A DNA stretch of 42,833 nucleotides from Candidatus Kaiserbacteria bacterium (lineage in GTDB: Bacteria > Patescibacteriota > Minisyncoccia > Phycocordibacterales > UBA2100), in assembly GCA_016867375.1 (NCBI GenBank), contig VGJQ01000006.1, positions 1 through 42,833 on the forward strand, in the 5' to 3' direction. The position numbers and the translations under genes were made by a program. Numbering within the stretch: position 1 is the stretch's first letter; each line of letters begins with the position of its first letter. The notes beneath the pieces were generated by a model. It worked only from the letters and a program-made list of their open reading frames with translations, was not told the origin of the DNA and searched no databases. Positions 1 to 7,959 of the stretch are shown piece after piece.

Positions 1-136
1 ATCCCACGATTACGAGCTTGCCGGGGACCTTGGCATGCATCGTACCTTTGCGGGTATGTGCAGATGCAGAAGCATGCGCGTGATGCGTATGTGATGCATG
101 TGCGCGCGCATGCCGCACGGGGATTTTGGTCGCCAT
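1..136 (-). CDS. Partial protein with His/Ala-rich N-terminus (runs off left edge)
   Basis: An open frame starts at the ATG at 134-136 and stays open for 45 codons to the window edge. The first 35 residues are very rich in His and Ala (alternating H-A, H-T-H-H-A-H), then the sequence turns hydrophobic with K-L-V-I-V-G, as in the first beta strand of many nucleotide-binding proteins. MiaA-type enzymes often begin this way, but too little is present to name it. The His-rich tract might bind metal; that is inference. No strong ribosome binding site is visible before the ATG. Confidence 0.45.
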   Translation of the reverse strand, partial: MATKIPVRHARAHASHTHHAHASASAHTRKGTMHAKVPGKLVIVG

Positions 137-253
137 GATGCCATTGTAATACATCAAAAGATGCGGATACGCGCGACAATGCGGGATATGTGGAGAAGCA
201 AGAGCACACGTATCGAACTCCCGTACAATCACACGGGTGCACACAGTAAAAGT

Positions 254-278
254 CCCCGGACGCACACCGCGTCCGGGG
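254..278 (-). terminator. Rho-independent terminator of the acyl-ACP synthetase gene
   Basis: A ten-base-pair GC-rich hairpin (CCCCGGACGC, loop, GCGTCCGGGG) lies directly after the minus-strand stop at 285 and is followed on the minus strand by ACTTTTACTG. Confidence 0.7.
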
Positions 279-284
279 ATATTG

Positions 285-2528
285 TTATGCAACTTCAAGG
301 ACGCTTTCGTCCACCGTGTCGGGATTGGGGAGGCTCTTGTGAGCCACCTTCATCCCGCCGCCGAGCATCGGAATCTCCGCAAGGACAATCCGACACGAGA
401 CGAAGCTGCGCCGATGCAAGCCGGCATCCTTGAGGGCAGCGTTTGCCATCTGCACCGTGATGGCGACATCGATCGTGCAGAGCATGATGCGCGGATCTTT
501 GTTTTCATCCGTGCGATCCTTGCCCGCAGAGATGGCCACGCGCGGACCAGATTCATCCGACAAAGGCGGGAATGCGCTCGCGAGCACATCCTCGATCTCC
601 GTGTAGTTGATCATCTCACCGCTGCGGTCCTTACCAAAACGACTCTCCCGACCAGTGATCGTGAGATAGCCGTTTGTCATAAAACCCAGATCGCCCGGCA
701 TATAGTACCGTTTACCGGCGACATTGATGAACGAGACTTTTTCTCCTGCGAGGTATCCGGCAAAAATGCCGGGTCCGCTGACCAAGATCCTGCCCTGCAC
801 ACCATCCGCTACCGGCAGTCCCGCCTCAATATCGACGACGAGGACTTCCGTACCCTCGATAGAACGGCCGACTCCGATCAGAGGCTCGCCGATGCGCGTC
901 ATGGTGACGAGCGGCGCCCCTTCGGTAAAGCCGTATCCTTCGACAAACTTCTTTCGAAAGGTCTGCGTGATGCGATCTTTGAGCGACTGCGGCGTCTTTT
1001 GGGCGCCCGTCATGATCACATCGAGACTCGCGAGATATTCGACACCCACCTGATCAGCGGCATCCAATATACTCGTGATGAGTCCTGCCGTGCCCGGCAG
1101 CATCTGGATATTCCACTTCTTGATCTGCCGCACGATGTGCTTGAATCGCTTGGGGTCGGCCTCGAACAGAGTCGGGACACCACCCACGAGACACAAAAGC
1201 GTCACGAGTGACAAGCCAAAGCTATGGAACACTGGTAGAAAGCCGAGCAAACGACCTTCGGCGGCACCACTGATCGCACTCATCGCACCCTTCACATTGG
1301 AGAGGATGTTGCGATGCGACAAAGGTACGCCCTTGGGCGCTTTTTCGGAGCCAGAGGTGAACAAGATAACAGCGACATCACCCGACTGAGCCTTGGTACC
1401 GAAATACCACTGCACCATCGGGCTCATGCGCGCCAACACCTTACCCATGATCAAGCCGGAAATACCGACCTGCGAGCGCATATTCTCGAGCGGGACGATC
1501 ATTTCTGCCGTCACGTCCGAAAGCGGAACATTCGCCTTATCCAGAAAGACGTCCGAACTAAAGATCCGGTGGACGCCCGACATCTTGATGCAGTGGTCGA
1601 GATTTTTCTGACCTCCTGTCCAGTTGAGGAGCACTGCTTTCTTGCCGGAGAGCAGGATGGCGAATAAGGTAATGGTCGCCATCGTCGAGGCAGGGAGCAT
1701 CACGCCGATCGCATCCTCCGGATACTTCTGGATGATGCGCGCAAACATGATGACCCGCTCAAGCACCTGTCGATACGTGAGCACACCGAAACGCTCATCC
1801 GCCATGGCTGCCGCGTCCCATCCTTGGTAACGCGCCGTCATGAGGAAAGCCTGGAAGAGCGTCTGCGCCCCATCGGGGAATCGACGCGCCTTGCGAGGAG
1901 CATTCCATATCGGCAACACATGTTTCGCTTTCTGGTGACTCGTGTCGACTTCCGCCAAGTATCCCTGAGCGGCCGCGACGAGGTCGCGGACTGTCTCGAG
2001 CTTGGCGCTTTCGTCGATGTCTTGCGAGAAAGTGTCCCCAATCCACATCACTTCTTCGCTCATCCCGAGCGAGTCGATACCGCACTGGTGCACGAGATCG
2101 CTATCCAAATCGATCGTAGACCGATCGACGCCGTATTTCTTCACCAGGCGATCGACGACTTTCTGATAGATTGCCGGATCAACCTCCGCATCATCCATGT
2201 GGACGTGCGAAGCCGACACGACGAAATCATCCTGTGCGCGCATTTCCGCGCGCCCCGGGATCACCGGATCGGGTCGCTCGTTGTATTGATCTTCGAGCGC
2301 CTTGTTCATTTCAAGCGCAGTCTGGTATCCGGACAGGTCCATCTCCTTGAAGACAAGGGTTACCTTGACTCTACGGAAGATGAACTGCAGCCAGTATTTA
2401 CGCAGAAGCGCACGACGATGCCGTTGCGACAAGACCTGCTTGCCGCGTGTCCAAAAACGCGAGTAGATCGTACCCCAGAGTCCGTAGATGTTGACGACGA
2501 GCACCGGCGTATCCGGATGATCGCGCAA
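285..2528 (-). CDS. Acyltransferase C-terminus - acyl carrier protein - acyl-ACP synthetase fusion (Aas-like)
   Basis: This 747-residue frame carries three parts. Residues 1-95 are the end of a PlsC-type acyltransferase. Residues 105-195 form an acyl carrier protein domain with the phosphopantetheine site GIDSLGM (Ser153). Residues 215-747 form an ANL-superfamily adenylating enzyme with TSGSEKAPKG near 391, YGFTEG, the GDLGFMTNG region and a late GRESRFGK-GEMINYTEIE stretch, closest in style to the ligase half of E. coli Aas. The likely role is to activate a free fatty acid, load it on the built-in ACP and pass it to the acyltransferase for phospholipid synthesis or repair at the membrane. 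The listed start is a TTG without a ribosome binding site. The frame continues upstream without an ATG to an in-frame UGA at 2670-2672, so the true protein probably starts at 2963. Family assignment is secure; specificity and function in vivo are inferred. Confidence 0.85.
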   Translation of the reverse strand: MRDHPDTPVLVVNIYGLWGTIYSRFWTRGKQVLSQRHRRALLRKYWLQFIFRRVKVTLVFKEMDLSGYQTALEMNKALEDQYNERPDPVIPGRAEMRAQDDFVVSASHVHMDDAEVDPAIYQKVVDRLVKKYGVDRSTIDLDSDLVHQCGIDSLGMSEEVMWIGDTFSQDIDESAKLETVRDLVAAAQGYLAEVDTSHQKAKHVLPIWNAPRKARRFPDGAQTLFQAFLMTARYQGWDAAAMADERFGVLTYRQVLERVIMFARIIQKYPEDAIGVMLPASTMATITLFAILLSGKKAVLLNWTGGQKNLDHCIKMSGVHRIFSSDVFLDKANVPLSDVTAEMIVPLENMRSQVGISGLIMGKVLARMSPMVQWYFGTKAQSGDVAVILFTSGSEKAPKGVPLSHRNILSNVKGAMSAISGAAEGRLLGFLPVFHSFGLSLVTLLCLVGGVPTLFEADPKRFKHIVRQIKKWNIQMLPGTAGLITSILDAADQVGVEYLASLDVIMTGAQKTPQSLKDRITQTFRKKFVEGYGFTEGAPLVTMTRIGEPLIGVGRSIEGTEVLVVDIEAGLPVADGVQGRILVSGPGIFAGYLAGEKVSFINVAGKRYYMPGDLGFMTNGYLTITGRESRFGKDRSGEMINYTEIEDVLASAFPPLSDESGPRVAISAGKDRTDENKDPRIMLCTIDVAITVQMANAALKDAGLHRRSFVSCRIVLAEIPMLGGGMKVAHKSLPNPDTVDESVLEVA

Positions 2529-2669
2529 GATGTCGAAGAGGCTTGACTTGGCGCCCAGCGACTCCTTCTCCTGACTTTTGGTCTGACCGGAAGGATAGAT
2601 AAGAATCGTCCATCCGTCGGCGACCGCATACTTAATCGCGTTGACCGTGTTTCTGATCTTCCAGGTTTT

Positions 2670-2963
2670 TCAGATCGAAGCGCCGTCGGATGTGCTCTCG
2701 ATGCGAAAGCCCCGGACGAGCGGCATGATCCAGCGCAGAGCATCATACATTTTTGAATAGACGACCGGCCGCGGATAGATACCGAAGCGCGCCAGTGTCG
2801 CCATCACAATCGGCGGATCGTCATATGATGTATGACCGATGCCAGCCACGATACCCTGCTTGAAGTGCCGCGCTGCGTAAGCGCCCTCGATCACAATCTT
2901 GTAATGGAGGGGGAGAAGCAGGCGTGTGAGAAGAATGAGTAGATATCGTCCTATAGAACGCAT
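2670..2963 (-). pseudogene. N-terminal acyltransferase part, same frame as the downstream gene, ended by in-frame UGA
   Basis: The start is the ATG at 2961-2963, preceded by AGAAAGGAACGTGTC, a good ribosome binding site. The 97 residues hold an N-terminal hydrophobic stretch and the acyltransferase HX4D motif (GHTSYDDPP, His44/Asp49). The frame is closed by UGA at 2670-2672, but reading on in the same frame gives a continuous acyltransferase (KTWKIRNTVNAIKYAV, then the IYPSGQT block) that joins the ACP-ligase frame. The two catalytic blocks of one domain therefore lie on opposite sides of the stop. Options are a nonsense mutation, an assembly error, or readthrough; there is no frameshift. A consensus promoter sits upstream, so the locus looks expressed. 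Confidence 0.75.
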
Positions 2964-3032
2964 GACACGTTCCTTTCTGTTGCATGTCAGAGAACAAAGA
3001 AAATACGCTCCATGAGAGCGCATCCGTGCCGG

Positions 3033-3061
3033 AATATAGCTTGATTTACTCTATATGTCAA
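3033..3061 (-). promoter_or_regulatory. Sigma70-type promoter for the acyltransferase-ACP-ligase gene
   Basis: On the minus strand TTGACA (3056-3061) is followed after 17 bases by TATATT (3033-3038), a near-consensus promoter about 70 bases before the ATG at 2963. Confidence 0.7.
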
Positions 3062-3267
3062 TGCAAAACGACATGCAAAACGACAGTATCTTTTGTGCCC
3101 TGTCCCTTTTGTTCCTAGTATCACAACATCCCTTGTATACCCCAGCCAGCAGCGTCAGCCATAAGTGTCGATAATAGGTGCCCCTCACTACACTAACTCT
3201 ACGCTATAGCGTTGTTTTAGTGTATGTGAAAATGTTGTTTCAGAAATCGGTCGCCTTCAAACGTACA

Positions 3268-3290
3268 CTCCGGCTAAAGCCGGAGGTTTT
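3268..3290 (+). terminator. Terminator-like hairpin on the plus strand
   Basis: CTCCGGC-TAAA-GCCGGAG is followed by GTTTTTCTC. No plus-strand gene is evident upstream, so it may end a small RNA or be a relic of a mobile element end. Confidence 0.5.
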
Positions 3291-3341
3291 TCTCTTGTGC
3301 CAACCTCGTGCTGATGCGGATGTATCGAGGACCTGGAGACA

Positions 3342-4778
3342 TTACTCTTCATCCCATGTCAGGGTCACATATTGATCAGAGGTGAGCGGGAAGCTTGGCG
3401 GCGGGCCGTAGAGCAGACTGCCATCATAATTGAGATTGCGCGTCGTGTAGCCGGTGCCGTCGGTATAGGCGAAGCCGTATCGCTGATTGGTCGCGATCAT
3501 GCCCCAGAGCGTGATGACGGTTCTCTGATGATACGGCGAGCAGCGCTGCGATCCGCCGCCAGGCGCTCGGTAGTAATGTCTCCCCACGCGGCCATTCTGA
3601 GCGATGAGCGCAGCGTCGATCCGCAAGTCATCCTCGCTCACCAAGCCGACGTTCACATTATTTTGTGCGATGAGGCCGACGACATCCGTGCCGTCGTAAG
3701 TCGAATACAGAAGATCGTTGTTGATAATGATGTTCTTGCGTGTCGCCGGACTGTCGGGGAGTGTGGCCGCGATGATCGTGAGGCGTGCGCCATTGATCTG
3801 GCCGTTGATATACACATGATCTTCGAGAAAGATGATGCCGTTGGGGGGAAACGCATAATTGCCCAAGAGCGCCTGATTTTGGACACTCCAGGTACCCCAA
3901 TCCGTCTGACTCGTATTGGTACAGCCCGACGGCGCGGCGATCAGACTCGTCACACGGTAGAGATCGAAGGTGTCGTCGGTCTTGAGTACGACATGAAATC
4001 CAAGCCCTCCCGACGCTGCGCGATAAAATCCGCTCGCCTGCGCATCGGTCTTCATCTGTGCGAGGTCAGCGGTGATACCCGTAAAATCCAGTGCCGGCAC
4101 CGGAAACTGCCTGCCGATTGCAAACACATCCGTGCGGGCGGGGACCGCTGCAGGCGGGAGCGGGTCCGTCGGAGAGACGTGCGTATGTACGCCAAATTCG
4201 TTACCGCCGCTATGATCGGGATCATCGTATGATGCGACGGCGCTCGTCACCAGATTATGTGCAAAACCATCGAAGCGAATACCCTGATTCGAGTGAAGCG
4301 GACCAAACACCACCGTCCCCGCGCCAAATCGCATGACATCATTGGCGACGACCGCATATTTCGCGATGGATGGTTTGGCGAATCGCACGGCGACCTTGCG
4401 CGACACCAGGGAACTCGCGAGCACACTGCCCGTGGATTGGACTTCCACCAGAGTCGATCCCAAAGACGGCGGCGTAATCATGAGGCTAAACGCACCGATC
4501 ACCGTACCGTCTTTGTCCTTAAAACTATGGACATAGGGCCCCGGGCCGCCCGTGCCATCCTGAAAATCAGTCGGGGCATGCGCAAGGTGCCAGCGATAGT
4601 AGTCGATACCGGCTTCGGCAATCTGCAGCGAGCGCTCGCGCTCGATAGCCAGTCGTGATGACTTTGCATTGAGAATGGTCCAACTTACAAATGCGCCAAA
4701 GAGGTAGATGGCGAGCGATCCAAACACCATCACGAGTATGAGCGACTGTCCGCGTGCGCTGAGAGTCCGTCTGTTCAT
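3342..4778 (-). CDS. PilX-like pilus-associated membrane-anchored protein
   Basis: The 478-residue protein starts with a short basic segment, then one hydrophobic helix (about residues 10-35, GQSLILVMVFGSLAIYLFGA) and a helical ERSLQIAEAGIDYYRWHL region, as in PilX-type minor pilins and related Parcubacteria proteins. A long extracytoplasmic part follows with a central region rich in beta-type and Gly/Asn segments. There is no strict GFTLIE cleavage motif. Its ATG overlaps the stop of the preceding prepilin gene by 4 bases, so it is the last gene of a three-gene pilus operon (7255 to 3342). The role is probably as a minor pilin or surface protein; this is from context and the N-terminal pattern only. 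Confidence 0.6.
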   Translation of the reverse strand: MNRRTLSARGQSLILVMVFGSLAIYLFGAFVSWTILNAKSSRLAIERERSLQIAEAGIDYYRWHLAHAPTDFQDGTGGPGPYVHSFKDKDGTVIGAFSLMITPPSLGSTLVEVQSTGSVLASSLVSRKVAVRFAKPSIAKYAVVANDVMRFGAGTVVFGPLHSNQGIRFDGFAHNLVTSAVASYDDPDHSGGNEFGVHTHVSPTDPLPPAAVPARTDVFAIGRQFPVPALDFTGITADLAQMKTDAQASGFYRAASGGLGFHVVLKTDDTFDLYRVTSLIAAPSGCTNTSQTDWGTWSVQNQALLGNYAFPPNGIIFLEDHVYINGQINGARLTIIAATLPDSPATRKNIIINNDLLYSTYDGTDVVGLIAQNNVNVGLVSEDDLRIDAALIAQNGRVGRHYYRAPGGGSQRCSPYHQRTVITLWGMIATNQRYGFAYTDGTGYTTRNLNYDGSLLYGPPPSFPLTSDQYVTLTWDEE

Positions 4779-5401
4779 AGATTATCTTTGAGATTTCTCA
4801 TGGAGATCTGGGTGGTAAGTATGAGCGGGCCGGGGGATTTCTGCGGATCTTTATCGATAATGATCATGACTTTCACCAAGCGTACGGCGGCAATATTGAC
4901 CGGACTTGCAAGCGGTGCGGTCGTCCCATCGTAGTCTTCATTGTAGTACGAAAAAATCGGTGCCGTGCTCGAGGCCGACACATCATGCACCACTTCGGAT
5001 ATCTGCTCTTGCGCCGCACCGTAGGCCAGCGGTGTGCCGGAGGGCTTGATGACGCCTTTCTTGAGCGTCGTGCCCTGGAGGAAATAACGCACCTGCTCTT
5101 TATATGAATCACCATCGACGTTGCTGTAAAAGGTAATCGACGACGTGGCAGCCTGCGCGATCGCATACGCCCCGAGATTCGACGGCGAGGCGACGCGAAT
5201 TTCCGCACTCATCATTTTGATCGCACGACGCCCTTCGCCTTGCGCGGTGAGACTGCCTGATATCATCCGATTCAACGAATACGTGTCTTTCAGCAGGATG
5301 ACCGCCACAGAAGCGACGATCGAGATGATGGCCACACTGATCATCACTTCAATGAGTGAGATTCCTGAGCGGGTATTTCGATATATCTTGTGGCGCGTCA
5401 T
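4775..5401 (-). CDS. Prepilin-type protein with N-methylation motif (PilW/GspJ-like)
   Basis: The 208-residue protein has a basic leader (MTRHKIYRNTRSG) followed by ISLIEVMISVAIISIVASV, a prepilin peptidase site of the G^(F/I)xLIE class with Glu at position +5 and a hydrophobic helix. The rest resembles PilW/GspJ-type minor pilins (QGEGRRAIKMMSAEIRVAS, YYNEDYDG, ending in TTQISMRNL). It sits between a PilV-like gene (6-base gap) and the PilX-like gene (4-base overlap). It is probably a minor pilin of a type IV pilus; the assembly machinery is not in this window. Confidence 0.75.
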   Translation of the reverse strand: MTRHKIYRNTRSGISLIEVMISVAIISIVASVAVILLKDTYSLNRMISGSLTAQGEGRRAIKMMSAEIRVASPSNLGAYAIAQAATSSITFYSNVDGDSYKEQVRYFLQGTTLKKGVIKPSGTPLAYGAAQEQISEVVHDVSASSTAPIFSYYNEDYDGTTAPLASPVNIAAVRLVKVMIIIDKDPQKSPGPLILTTQISMRNLKDNL

Positions 5402-5407
5402 ACTTCT

Positions 5408-7255
5408 TTAAGGGGTAATAACGACTTCTTGCTTCTGCCAATTGGACGAGACAGAGATCGTATCGGAGAAATTCTGGTACCCCGTCTTGGATACCGTGAG
5501 CGTGTAGTCGCCCGCATTGAGTCCGGTAAAGAATACTTGGCCGGGAGGCACGCAGGAAGATGTGAAGGTAAACGACACGTCGGAGACGGACGGTGTCCAC
5601 GTCGAGCTGGCTGTTTGTAGAAATGCCTTGTATCGGAAATACCGATCGCCATTGTGTGCGATGCTGATGTTTTGATTGGCGACCGTGTAATAGGTATTTT
5701 CAGTATCATCAGGGCCGCGGAAATTCCATGTCGCGTTGTCATTGTTGGTCGCGACCTGGAAACGTACGCTCTCAGCGCCGGTATCCGGCGGCTGTGTCTG
5801 CGGCTGCCAGAGAATCTGATGAAAATTGCTCACCGAACCGGTATCAAACGTCGAAGATACCAGGTATCCATTGGTCGCATATCCCGAGAGCGCATCGCCC
5901 CAGAGTCTGATCTCGCCTGCAGGGTTGGCATGCTCGATATTCGAGGATATGGAAAAATGTGTCGTATCCGTGAATGAGGACTGACCTGGGCCGCCGGACC
6001 AATCGGTCTGTCGGATGAAGCCGCGACCTGTCGTGAGTGTCGTGTCATAGCCACCCGGTCCTTCAAGCCGCACCGAAGCACCCGAAAGCGGCAACTGCGT
6101 TGAGCCGTCTTTGACGGTGATGAGGACGCTGCGCGGATCTTTTGGAGCCACGATCAGCTTGAAATCCTGCGCAGCATTGGGATTGAGTGTAAGCGGCAAC
6201 AGAGGAATGGTTCCCGACAAGTCATATGATCCGTCGGTAAAAGCGATATTATACGTATCCCACTCGAGCGTCGGAATAGTCTTGAGACCCGATCCATCGG
6301 TGACATGAGATGCGCTGTATTTGAGTACATCGGGACTCGTACCGATCAGCTTGGCGCCACTGAGTGAGAAATCGATCGACCCGATGGGTGTACAGGTGTC
6401 GGTCACGCTCGAGACATTGAGTGTGCTGGTCCGATCAATCGCAAAGCTCAGTTGCGTCAGCTGCTGCACTGCGACAGTCGCATGCGGCTTGGTCGGATTG
6501 GGATTCCCGGGCGCACCGGCTTCATGGGTCTGCTCCGATGAGTAGCCGGATTTTGAAACGGAAATCTCGTATGCTCCGACTCCCGGCGGTGCATCGACAA
6601 TCTTGAGGAAGCCGTCGCTGTCTGTCGTATCATTGATCACGATTACAGGGACCGCGAGATTATTCTCCACATGCACGTCTGCTCCGACGACCGGCTGACC
6701 TGCCGCGTCGAATACTCGGACAAACAAGGCGCCATTGGTCGACGCCGACTCAAGCGCGCGCGGCCCGACGTATGTCGTAAAATGCACGGGAGAGAAGTTG
6801 ATGCATGTCGGGCACACCACTTCGATATGGACGAGCCGATAGTCGGCGGGGGAGAGGTCATTGGGGGATCCTCCGATCGTGCCATCAAACGGATCGTCGA
6901 CATTGCGGATGGTGGTCTCGACGTCAAAGGTCGTCCCGTCTCGGACGAGCGTCTGCGTGCGCAGCACTTTGCCGTCGGGAATACCGCCCTGTATACCCAC
7001 ATCATCGTACGGCATATTGCGGATGATCTCGAACTGTTCGTTCGCTAATGCGGAGGCGGTGATTTTCAGGCGCGAGAGCACGACGGCTTTCATGGTGGCC
7101 ACATACGACTGATAGAGGCCGCTCCCGATGAGCATGAACACGGCGACACTGACCAATGCTTCTATGAGCGTGAATCCAGTCCGTCGCCTATTGCGGTGTA
7201 TACGAGAAGCTGCTCCGTGCATAGCTTCTAGTGTACCAATCAAAACGGCAGTCAT
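5408..7255 (-). CDS. PilV-like prepilin with carboxypeptidase-regulatory-like adhesin domains
   Basis: The 615-residue protein has the prepilin motif RRRTG^FTLIEALVSVAVFML near residues 24-44, followed by a helix and NEQFEIIRNMPYDD, typical of PilV-type minor pilins. The extracytoplasmic part has several beta-sandwich units of the carboxypeptidase-regulatory/PEGA kind: GQPVVGADVHVENN with AYEISVSKSGYSSE near 185-235, a second LPLSGASVRLEG unit near 395, and a C-terminal GLNAGDYTLTVSKTGYQNFS unit. This suggests a surface-exposed tip adhesin. The start could be the ATG at 7255 or 7222; neither has a strong ribosome binding site, and both precede the leader. First gene of the pilus operon, divergent from the MscS genes. 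Confidence 0.75.
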   Translation of the reverse strand: MTAVLIGTLEAMHGAASRIHRNRRRTGFTLIEALVSVAVFMLIGSGLYQSYVATMKAVVLSRLKITASALANEQFEIIRNMPYDDVGIQGGIPDGKVLRTQTLVRDGTTFDVETTIRNVDDPFDGTIGGSPNDLSPADYRLVHIEVVCPTCINFSPVHFTTYVGPRALESASTNGALFVRVFDAAGQPVVGADVHVENNLAVPVIVINDTTDSDGFLKIVDAPPGVGAYEISVSKSGYSSEQTHEAGAPGNPNPTKPHATVAVQQLTQLSFAIDRTSTLNVSSVTDTCTPIGSIDFSLSGAKLIGTSPDVLKYSASHVTDGSGLKTIPTLEWDTYNIAFTDGSYDLSGTIPLLPLTLNPNAAQDFKLIVAPKDPRSVLITVKDGSTQLPLSGASVRLEGPGGYDTTLTTGRGFIRQTDWSGGPGQSSFTDTTHFSISSNIEHANPAGEIRLWGDALSGYATNGYLVSSTFDTGSVSNFHQILWQPQTQPPDTGAESVRFQVATNNDNATWNFRGPDDTENTYYTVANQNISIAHNGDRYFRYKAFLQTASSTWTPSVSDVSFTFTSSCVPPGQVFFTGLNAGDYTLTVSKTGYQNFSDTISVSSNWQKQEVVITP

Positions 7256-7310
7256 CGGGCGTTATCTACAATTTCCGAAGGTACCTCTCGAAATCACATG
7301 GAGATCACTT

Positions 7311-7335
7311 GAACTATCTCCCTATCTGATACAAT
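7311..7335 (+). promoter_or_regulatory. Possible promoter giving a leaderless MscS transcript
   Basis: TTGAAC (7311-7316) and TACAAT (7330-7335) are 13 bases apart, which is short for a standard promoter; the -10 box ends only 7 bases before the ATG at 7343, so the mRNA would start at or very near the start codon. Confidence 0.35.
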
Positions 7336-7342
7336 AGAACGT

Positions 7343-7867
7343 ATGGCACCGACCGATCTCGACATGATCGTATTTGATCTTCTGCGCGATGCGCTGCGGA
7401 TCGCCTTTGTCATCGCAATCGGCAAGCTCCTCATCCATCTGATCACCACCGCGGTCCTCACGTCGATCGCCATCGCCAAAGGCACCGACGGCTACAAGGA
7501 GCGCGCGCAGACGATCCAAAACGTAATTCGCCTCATCGGCAACACGATTACCTATAGCATCGCACTCTTCCTCCTCCTGACCGCACTCGGCATCGACATC
7601 CGACCGCTTCTTGCAGGTGCGGGTGTATTGGGACTCATCGCGGGTCTGGGTGCACAGACGCTCATGAAGGACTTTTTCACTGGTATCGTCATCTCTGCCG
7701 AAGACCAGTACCGCGTCGGCGAGCGTATCAAGATCAATTCCGGTATCGAGGGCACGGTCGTGGAGATCGCACTGCGCCTCACGACGCTCCGTGGGACCGA
7801 TGGCGAGCTACACCACATCCTCAACAGCGCGATCACCACGGTCACCAATTACTCGCGCAAGAGGTAA
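7343..7867 (+). CDS. Small MscS-family mechanosensitive channel
   Basis: The 174-residue protein has two or three membrane helices, the pore-lining TM3 pattern of MscS (GIDIRPLLAGAGVLGLIAGLGAQTLMKDFFTGIVI, about residues 85-120) and the start of the beta domain (DQYRVGERIKI, GTVVEIALRLTTLR). It ends shortly after the beta domain (NSAITTVTNYSRKR) and lacks the large C-terminal cage of full MscS (about 286 residues in E. coli). It would form an osmotic safety valve in the cytoplasmic membrane. A second MscS gene follows, so the two may be paralogous subunits. Confidence 0.88.
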   Translation: MAPTDLDMIVFDLLRDALRIAFVIAIGKLLIHLITTAVLTSIAIAKGTDGYKERAQTIQNVIRLIGNTITYSIALFLLLTALGIDIRPLLAGAGVLGLIAGLGAQTLMKDFFTGIVISAEDQYRVGERIKINSGIEGTVVEIALRLTTLRGTDGELHHILNSAITTVTNYSRKR

Positions 7868-7959
7868 GGCTAGACAAGCGAGTAGACCGCCGACTTCGTG
7901 TGGTGATACACTACCATACAGAATGAATCCTATACCTGAAAAAGGGGAGGAAATGGGTG

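Larger units (their letters stand above)
2964..3341. other. Intergenic stretch, 378 bases
   Basis: It holds the minus-strand promoter described above, a plus-oriented hairpin at 3268-3290, and a 22-base motif at 3190-3211 containing CTACGCTATAGCG that recurs in opposite orientation at 10025-10046. A 65-codon plus frame from 3178 shows no ribosome binding site or family resemblance and is not called as a gene. Confidence 0.5.

Noticed and set aside
237-1211. Long plus-strand frame of 324 codons
   Set aside because: It is antisense to the acyl-ACP synthetase gene and has no family resemblance; a shadow of a GC-rich gene.
2670-2672. Selenocysteine at the in-frame UGA
   Set aside because: No Cys is expected at this place in acyltransferases, and no bacterial SECIS-like hairpin is obvious just downstream.
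285-2963. UGA as a sense codon (glycine, code 25) for the whole organism
   Set aside because: Several intact genes end in TGA directly before terminators (11650, 32451, 33598), so UGA is a stop here.
3240-3300. IS200/IS605 right end
   Set aside because: The hairpin resembles such ends, but no tnpA or tnpB and no matching left end is present.
3372-4232. Plus-strand frame of 286 codons
   Set aside because: Antisense to the PilX-like gene, Arg-rich and without recognisable features.
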